From contig NMRA01000250.1 in NCBI GenBank assembly GCA_002633005.1, positions 481,792-534,906 on the forward strand: a stretch of 53,115 nucleotides of DNA. Direction: 5' to 3'. Each line of letters starts with the position of its first letter. Positions within the stretch are counted from its first letter, which is position 1. Origin of the DNA: Phoronis australis (Eukaryota; Phoronida; Phoronidae). The position numbers and the translations under genes are program-made. The notes under the pieces were generated by a model that searched no databases, had not been told where the DNA came from, and saw only the letters and a program-made list of their open reading frames with translations. This document shows positions 46,301 through 53,115 of the stretch, one piece after another.

Positions 46301-49183
46301 ATTTTCATTAACAGCAGTTCCCAAGTCTACTTCTTCTAAAAAGCCGTCTTTACTTGCATACAAATCTTAGTAAAACTGCCAATATATGAAAGCAATACCT
46401 TCTGATCTATAAGCTGACTTCCGTTGTGGACTAATTTAGTAATATTTTTGTTGACGAAGTTTCTTTTGTTCTAAATTACTGAAATACATGTATGTTATCG
46501 GTTGTTTTTCTTGGTCTATCTATCTAGCACGAGTTCTGATCATGGCACCTCTAAAGCGTTCCTAACGTAAAATAGTCAAATCTCATCAAAAGCGGAGGAT
46601 TTTGTATTTTCAGTTATTTCAAATACAATATTAATGTGCATTTCCAAATTTTTATGCGAGAATCATTCTCTCTTCATTCTGTTTGCAAAAGTGAATAGTT
46701 TCAGACGACATTTTATAGAAACATTTCAAAAAATAAAGATTTGTCAATTTGGAGGTACAAATCGTCATTTGGAATGGCACCTAGTTGACTCTTTATTGTA
46801 AGGGAGTGCTGAAAATTCTTGCGTAGCCTCAAGAATAACTGTTTTCACTAATGCATTATAATCCGCATCCATCAATAGGGATTTATTAAATTTCCAAAGT
46901 CCCGGACCACGGGTGAAATTTGATAGTTTAATAGAAATTCAATTAGAAGAACGATCAGTTCTGTATACAGGTTCAATCTTATAATATTCCAAGATGTTTA
47001 TCGATAATCTTCGAATATGTATGAAAAGTCTAAATGTGTTTTTTGTCAGCATTAGGTTTATTCTAAGTAAACATTTTTGTTTGGATTATTCTGTCTCCAC
47101 GGATCCGTAAGACAAGACTGTGAAACAATAATATAAGGGAAATGAGTTACGTCGTTGTCTTGCCACACCAAAGGAGATATGCTTTGCCGTGTTGGAGAAA
47201 AAACGACTAAGTGACGGGCGGATAACAGTTCTTTTTTGAAATTTGAGACTTAATGAAAAATGCTTTGACATCAACAGAAATTCGAAATCTTTATAAACAA
47301 ACCGTAAAAATAACTGGTGATCAGTTTGACTTTTGTTTCGGTGGCAGAACAACACTTTGAATATTGCAATTTAGTTTATTTTCCACGTTCGGTGCCACTT
47401 CGAAGATAATCATATGGGGAGGACGTAAACTCTCCTAGAAAAACAACATGCAGCAGTTGTGGTACATTCACATTCCCCACTTGTATGAGAACCAAACTGC
47501 TTGTCCCACACCTCCCAACTGCTAATTTCCAGTTATTCAGAACCGTCGTTATTTCTCTGGCTGTTATCGATCAATGATAGTTTGTCAAAGAAGCCATTTG
47601 CACTTTTCGTTGAAACGTTAAGCGTGTGCTTACGTTTTGAACGCTCAGTCAATAATTGTGAACGTCCCCAACTAGTCAAAACTCAAATAAAATGCTCTTT
47701 TTAACATTTTAGAATTTCATTTATTTCAGAAGATACGTAGGAAACTGTATTTTATTGTAAACATCTCTACAACTAGTTTTCCATATAGTCACAGTCAGCA
47801 ACAGTGAGCTTGTCATATTATCTTATTGATGTCAATTGTACTTCTGCCGCGGTTACCAGCAAACTGACACCTGCACGCCACAAGAAATTTCTCAATAGAA
47901 AGAGCAGTGATTGTGAATTGCTCAACATGTTTATCCCTGATTCTTTCACAGTGCTGTTCTGAGAAAAGTGTACTGACCCTGAGTAAAACAAGTGCGGTTG
48001 CCATAATCAGAAAAAAGAAACATTTCGTATACTTGGCATTTTCGATGAAAACTAAAACCCACGAACCCACTAGATTATTTGATGTCATCTGGTGGGCAAC
48101 TTGTGATTATGTAGACATATGTCCCTAACTCTTAGTTATGATATTGTGATGGCAACTTGTGATTATGTAGACATATGTCCCTAACTCTTACTTATGATAT
48201 TGTGATGGCAACTTAGATCTAGCTGGCAGTTTTTAGTTGTCATCTCCCCGTAAATTACCCACTTAAATCAGAATATAGCCGGTACTTGCTTTAGAATCGT
48301 TTGTAAAATAGTTATTTATGTTTCAGAATCATCATGTAATATTGAACTTTTCTGTGCATCGGTATACTTGAAGCATGCTAAGTGAGCTTGATATTTGCGC
48401 ACTGCAATCTGATTGGTTGGGCTAATTCTGACCTCATGGCGGCCATCTTCAATTTCAGAATGACCGCCATTGAAAGATCGAAAACCATTTATACGCAAAG
48501 AATATACCGCTTTTGATACATGTTAAAGAGTATACCACTTGTCATACATGTCATTCTTTAAAAGAGTATACCACTTGTCATACATGTCAATCTTTAAAAG
48601 AGTATACCACTTGTCATACATGTCAATCTTTATTAGGTATTTCAAATCGAGAAGTGACCTTACTGAGCATTGTACGAAATTTTTGTTTTGAAAACAGGCT
48701 TGTTATCGTACATGTAAAACTGAGTCATCGTCGTGTATACGAAATTCCCTTCTGCTGGGTTTATCTGCCCAAGGGCGCTACAGAAAAAATTGCCGAGGTT
48801 TGCGAAATATGATCAAAAGTTCCATCGCTTTAGAAATTCGAACCACCCTTCGCGCAACGCTGGCTACGTACCTGTATTAAAATTCTCAAAGACAAAAAAA
48901 TCCATTTTTCTGATATCTAATTGTGACCCTGGCACCTAGACGTCCGATTTGCCGTGTTAAATGCACTCGTAATTCGTTGAAACATTTGTGCGAAAGTTTC
49001 GAACTTACCATAGATCTCTAGTGATTGCCATTGACGTTGAAATATGGTCTGCAGTATACATGTAGTTATGACGGCAATGAAAGAAATCAGCAGGACGAAA
49101 AAGCGGACTCTGCACTTTGAAATTCTGTTGTGCAGCATACAGCTGCGGTTAATATAAACCACGGAGAATGGGCTCCCGCACAT
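43333..49183 (-). CDS. GT10 alpha-1,3-type fucosyltransferase, two coding exons
   Basis: Exon 1 (49183-49009) encodes a short cytoplasmic part, a signal anchor (FFVLLISFIAVITTCILQ) and the start of the stem, and ends at GTAAGT in phase 1. Exon 2 (44345-43333) follows TTTCAG and joins as G+AC (Asp), giving about 395 residues in all, a normal length for the family. Exon 2 holds the GT10 domain: PPVILFWNNF, LLEPPPNTPDL, FNYTMTYRLDSDIPVTYGGF and the nucleotide-sugar motif FYLAFENSLCDDYATEK, then VYGGANYT. These enzymes transfer fucose from GDP-fucose to N-acetylglucosamine in Golgi glycans (family knowledge). Several NxS/T sequons are present. Start choice: the first Met at 49183; a second Met 15 codons later (MLHNRISK) is equally possible. 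Acceptor specificity cannot be told from the sequence. Confidence 0.9.
45610..45850. repeat. Dispersed repeat, copy 1
   Basis: TAGGCGATATAAGGTCATTT, ATTATGACTA, TACAATT and TCTGGTAAGATGGGCAA also occur at 49206-49395 in the same order and orientation. The ATGACTAATACAATT piece is locally duplicated here. Confidence 0.75.
46050..47050 (-). mobile_element. Decayed L1/Tx1-type LINE fragment
   Basis: Translated on the minus strand with several frameshifts. From high to low coordinates: RGPGLWKFNKSLLMDADYN (about 46910-46850, the endonuclease-RT linker), LYASKDGFLEEVD (about 46365-46325), NDKSPGPDGFPIEFYKF (about 46215-46160, RT start) and SPSQNQGVILHLPKG (about 46110-46070). The order fits L1-like ORF2. 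More decayed endonuclease sequence may reach 47360. It lies in the fucosyltransferase intron on the same strand. Stops and frameshifts show it is inactive. Confidence 0.75.
47844..48088 (-). CDS. Possible alternative first exon of the fucosyltransferase
   Basis: An ATG at 48088 opens a frame with a hydrophobic anchor (CFFFLIMATALVLL) followed by a polar stem-like stretch. A GTAACC donor after 47844 (GCT-G) would join in phase 1 to the catalytic exon at 44345, as exon 1 does. An inverted CCAAT box (CCAACCAATCAG on the minus strand, about 48410-48421) and a YY1-like ATGGCCGCCAT (about 48436-48446) lie upstream. Donor strength is modest; it may be chance. Confidence 0.35.
48096..48206. repeat. 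56-bp tandem duplication
   Basis: GCAACTTGTGATTATGTAGA, CATATGTCCCTAACTCTTA and TTATGATATTGTGATG occur twice in direct tandem, next to the possible alternative first exon. Confidence 0.9.
48525..48632. repeat. 36-bp minisatellite, 3 copies
   Basis: The unit AAAGAGTATACCACTTGTCA then TACATGTCAATCTTTA occurs three times, with only small differences. Confidence 0.95.
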
Positions 49184-49205
49184 TATGGAGCCTTTTATTC
49201 ACATT

Positions 49206-49395
49206 TATGATCGACATATGTCCCGGATAAAGATAAATGATACGTGCGTCGCAAGCTCGTTACCAGAGATGAAAGGAGACTGATGTAGGCGATATAAGGT
49301 CATTTATTATGACTAGTACAATTACAATAAAATGAATACAGGTAAATAAGTATAATAGGTAATGTCTGGTAAGATGGGCAATAAAAAGCGCCACA
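49206..49395. repeat. Dispersed repeat, copy 2
   Basis: This is the second copy of the repeat at 45610-45850, starting ATGATCGACATATGTCCCGG and ending TGGTAAGATGGGCAATAAAA. It lies just upstream of the fucosyltransferase start and could overlap its promoter or 5' UTR. Confidence 0.75.
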
Positions 49396-51579
49396 GAGAT
49401 GTTGTAAGACAGCGACACGTGACAATCATCAGCCTATAAGAGCCAAGAGCTGACCAAACTCGAGGCACGTGATAACAACAGACCAATGCGAAGGCTGGAA
49501 AAACGTCGTGTAGTCCTGCACAAGGGAATAATGGAATAGACCAAGATGAGGGGGAAAAGGAGTAAGGCGAGTCCATATGCTCACATAAATATATTTAACG
49601 AGTGAAATACCATTTTTCAACCAACCATCACGGTAGCTCGATCAAGCAAGTTAAGACCCGATCACATCATTGTTATCCTTTATTGACTATAACTATTACC
49701 AAACAAACTAAAAACAAAAGACTACCTGTGAACAGACTGTATATCAATATTACATAAGACCAGCCTTTGTAAACAGTAGCTGCGTAACCTAGGGAAAAAT
49801 CGATTGTCTTAGTTCTGACCTTGGCGACATCATCGTAACGCCTGTTGTGGCGTACATTCTGAAAATCGACTCATACAGATGAGACAATGAATGCTGTTAA
49901 TTAACATCGACACACGTTGTTTCCTGGAGACAATAATTCATGTGACCAGTGCGACATTATGTGCCGGGCACCAGAACATATTCTGATCCCCATTATCTCG
50001 AAAGGTACTCTTGCTTACCACCGGGTTTTGACATAGGCCCTACTGGCTGATACAGAGTCAGTGGGAAGTCCAGCAATTTGGAAAAAGTCCATTCTATGCA
50101 TATAAACCACTTAAATAATGTAGTGATAGCAAGTCCAGCAGGGGCTAAGAGTCCGGGAGATGGTTGGAGAGGCTGTGGTGCGTGGTGGTTGGTGGTGGCG
50201 GCGGAGGCAAATAGTTTTAGTGTGGAACCAGAGAAGCAGAGACTGTGCCTCTCTGCCCCTCTTCCAACTGTGTTATTGAGGTCCCGATGTCTGCGCAATA
50301 ACCGTTTGCAGCCAACTCTTTTACTATACATTCCATGAGACACGGTAACGGCAAGAGATGACGAGTTGCAGACAAATGGGACTATAGCTGTGGCCCCTAA
50401 TGTTAACTGTTTTTTTTGAAGTTCTATATCTTATGATTTCGTTAGCTTATTTTCATGAAATTCTGCAAAAAGTTATGTTTCGCAGAGATGGTGCCACCTT
50501 CAAAATTCAGTTGGGTTTGACGCAACATGTGGCATCTATTATGGACATTCTTATAATTAAATACTCAATGAAGCACACGCTTTGCAATGCTATCGTCGGC
50601 GAATTGATCAGCGCACTGTGTTGACATCACTGTTTATATCTACTAAGGCCTAACCCTTTGCAAAGTCACAGGTGTGTAGTCCTATTTTAAACTCGACAAC
50701 AATTGGGCCACTGCTGTGCCTCCGAATGGAATTTTCGTTTTTTTTTCTCAAAAAGTTACGCCTGCGTCTATCTTTAGATTTCCTTTGCGGATTTTCATTT
50801 TCACGGCATACTTTTCGTTGTTAGAAAAGGCGGAGAGTTACGCAAGAAAATGACGACGTTTATTGCATTGTTTTTCACTTAAACGGCTGTAGGCCAAACT
50901 GGCAAGGTGATAGTCGGCCGAGGCGTCATGTAGCCGCCGGGATTTTGCATGCACCCCGTCCTGTCCTTCACGGCGAGGTGACGAGCACAACTACCCTGGA
51001 TGTGTGCAATTTCGAGTTCTACGGAAGAAATACACAAAGTGGTACCTACGCTGTATTTTGACGACAGTCTTCATACAGCTAGCTGGCTGGCTATGCCCGC
51101 CGGAGCTAAGCCGCAATATCGAGGCCCTACATCGCCCTGGATGCCGCACTGCAGGCCAGGGGCGATAGTACATCCTCATAAAAATTTACGCATTTCAAAA
51201 TAGGCCTACAGCAAATGAAACATAAATCCACATGAAGTTATATTAGCACATACCATGACTCTGAATACAATATTAGCGAAGATCTCAGTGTCGGCGATTC
51301 GCTTGAGTTTCTCTCACCGCGGTGCCATAGTTTTGAGGAAGTTACGATAAATCCCGCCTGTTAACGAACAAAATGTCCAGGGGACACAAAACTCACAAAT
51401 CCCAACTGATCTCTTCCCATGCTATTTTAGACCGGGATCCCAGAGTTTTTTGGGCATGAAAAGGTAACCAATTTTCTTTGGTGCCACAGTGCTCTGTGGG
51501 TATCCTGATGCTTGAAAATGGCCGTCTGGCAGGTTCGCTCTGGTGGGTGTGGTCAGGGAAGCCAAGAGAACGACACTAA
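49396..51579. other. Upstream intergenic stretch, no gene recognised
   Basis: Apart from the SINE fragment I see no exon-like or RNA-like sequence. Overlapping open frames on both strands at 49993-50343 match no family I know. Confidence 0.45.
50277..50345 (-). repeat. Partial copy of the tRNA-derived SINE
   Basis: GAGGTCCCGATGTCTGCGCA, ATAACCGTTTGCAGCCAACT and CCATGAGAC match the centre of the SINE at 27970-28035. The A- and B-box arms are missing. Confidence 0.5.
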
Positions 51580-52195
51580 AAAATTGAGTTAGATCAACTT
51601 TTCTGGTAACCACTTCAAACTGCCTTGGATACCTACTACGTAATCCACTGTAACAAAATTGGTCATTGCCAGACAATTTCAGTGGTGGGGAGTATCAGCC
51701 AGACGGTTATAAAAAGGTGCAAAAATTGAGCTAGACCAATCCAAGAGGTAACCGCGTGAAACCAGTTTCAAAATATTCACCGTGAGCCCAGGTATCACGA
51801 ATGAACACTGCCAGACAAATCTAGTGGTGGGTTAGCCCCACCAGACACGCTCAAATACCCGAGTTGAGCTAGATCAACTCACGAGATAACCGTTTGAAAC
51901 CAAATGCACGATGCTCAGCATCACTGTACATCGTATAACAGTAAGATGCCAGACGACTAAAGAAGGATTGAAATATGAGGTAAATCAACCCAAGAGGTAA
52001 CTGCATGAAACCAGTTGCAAAATATTCTACGTAAGCCCATGTATCATGAATAAACACTTCGAGACAAGTCTAGTACTGGATTGGCTCCGCTACACACGAT
52101 CAAATATCTGAGTTCGACCAGATTTACCCGCCAGGTAACCGTTTGAAACCATTTGCATAATTTCGAGCAACATTCTGCATGCAACAAAAGCTATT
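51580..52195. repeat. Degenerate ~125-bp tandem repeat, about 5 copies
   Basis: TTGAGCTAGATCAACTC, GAGGTAACCGTTTGAAACCA and TGCAAAATATTC recur near 51586, 51726, 51861, 51975 and 52110. Alternate copies share longer blocks (CATGTATCATGAAT..., CCAGACAAATCTAGTGGTGG), suggesting a dimeric higher-order unit. Divergence is high. Confidence 0.65.
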
Positions 52196-52599
52196 TTACA
52201 TACATTTTTTAGCGGTAGGGAATTAGTATGCAGAAGTTTGGTCGATGCAGGGGCGACTTTATATCTCTCTACTCAAATGCATATATCCTATTCAGGCCCG
52301 TAGCCAGCATTGAGCGGGGGGTGGTTCGAATTTCAAGAACGGTGGACCTTTATTATTTTGCAAACGTCGACACCGTAGAAATTTCCGTAAGACTTTTGAC
52401 TCAGCTTAATTAGGGGAAGAGAACATTCTCACATTATCTCCTGACAAAGTTTCAAATCAGTCATGCTTAAATGAATGATTACCCCTCATTGCATACTCAA
52501 ACGGAAATATGAAGTTTAGCCGGTGAATGACGTAACAAAAGTGTTTATCTGGTTGTATTACTTAAGTTGCTTACATTCGCTGGAAATGGGAACATCTCA

Positions 52600-52682
52600 C
52601 TATTTCGAAGGTTTACTACTCGGAAGGTTCACTATTCCGAAGGTTCACTAGTTCGACGATTCACCAATCCGAAGATTCGGCA
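52600..52682. repeat. Short ~18-bp degenerate repeat
   Basis: CGAAGGTTTACTACT, CGGAAGGTTCACTATTC, CGAAGGTTCACTAGTTC, GACGATTCACCAATC and CGAAGATTCGG form four to five imperfect copies. No feature lies close by. Confidence 0.7.
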
Positions 52683-53115
52683 CCGCTCCGAAAATATCTC
52701 AACTTTCAAACTCAGATGTGATTTTGAAACTTTTACATTAAAAATGAACGGTTATTAGATGCACCACCGAAAACAACACCCGGCACTAAAACACTTGGTT
52801 TTGATTCCATGTGGACAGTGACCAGCGTCTCCAGCTGGCCAGCACAAGCAGAAACCTAGTCAGATTTCATGCGCATGCGAAATTGCCCGCATGTCTTAAA
52901 ATGTGTACGCACTTGCATTTTAAAATGATACGAAGTAGGAATACTGATGGATTATCAACCATGACACAATTCATCAAGTCCATGTCAAGATCGAATCGCA
53001 ACGCGACGCATACGGCCAGGTCAGTCGAAACTAAATGAAGTTAGTAGGCCACCCTGTCCCTGCCACTTCTTACGAAATCATGAAGTCCCATTTAGTCTTC
53101 TTACATGTGAATTTG

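Noticed and set aside
49993-50343. A 116-residue minus-strand frame and an 86-residue plus-strand frame over the same bases
   Set aside because: They lie partly over a SINE fragment, with no family match and no exon boundaries.
51422-51676. An 84-residue minus-strand frame
   Set aside because: It runs into the degenerate ~125-bp repeat and has no recognisable features.

Overview
The window reads as a low-gene-density, AT-rich animal genome: short exons with GT/AG boundaries and matching phases, long introns, many minisatellites, tRNA-derived repeats and TIR elements, and multidomain animal genes (CUB/LDLa receptor, PROPPIN autophagy protein, GT10 fucosyltransferase). The mix of repeats and the apparent high heterozygosity suggest a marine invertebrate, perhaps a deuterostome such as a cephalochordate, hemichordate or echinoderm. 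The sequence alone does not fix the species. Single n characters (600, 3151, 26026, 35147, 38455) mark assembly joins, and three of them sit between near-duplicate sequences.

Layout. 1-13011 (+): the 3' part of a type I membrane receptor gene with a CUB domain, one LDLa repeat, a transmembrane helix and a PY-motif tail, in six visible exons that join in frame. Its introns hold a 1.5-kb TIR element, several minisatellites, tRNA-like SINEs and two copies of a repeat carrying 14 regularly spaced CTCF-like motifs. 13012-20418: intergenic, with minisatellites and a TIR element carrying a tRNA-like module. 20419-32421 (-): ten coding exons of a WDR45/WIPI4-type PROPPIN; the first coding exon was not found. 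The acceptor of the most upstream exon seen is copied about six times in a tandem array.

32890-36303: a third copy of the 1.5-kb TIR element and a 1-kb segment present twice around an assembly join. 37127-40491 (+): a duplicated SGNH/GDSL-like reading frame of mobile-element type, split by a large array of the palindromic unit TCCTATAGGA. 40500-43300: intergenic with a degenerate tandem repeat.

43333-49183 (-): a two-exon GT10 (alpha-1,3-type) fucosyltransferase. Its 4.7-kb intron contains a decayed L1/Tx1-type LINE and a possible alternative first exon encoding another signal anchor. 49184-53115: no convincing gene; a degenerate ~120-bp tandem repeat lies at 51580-52190.

The three genes are not functionally linked in any way visible here. 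The most interesting content is structural: the CTCF-like motif array, the duplicated splice acceptors, the palindromic array inside a reading frame, and filled/empty insertion sites of two TIR elements captured side by side.
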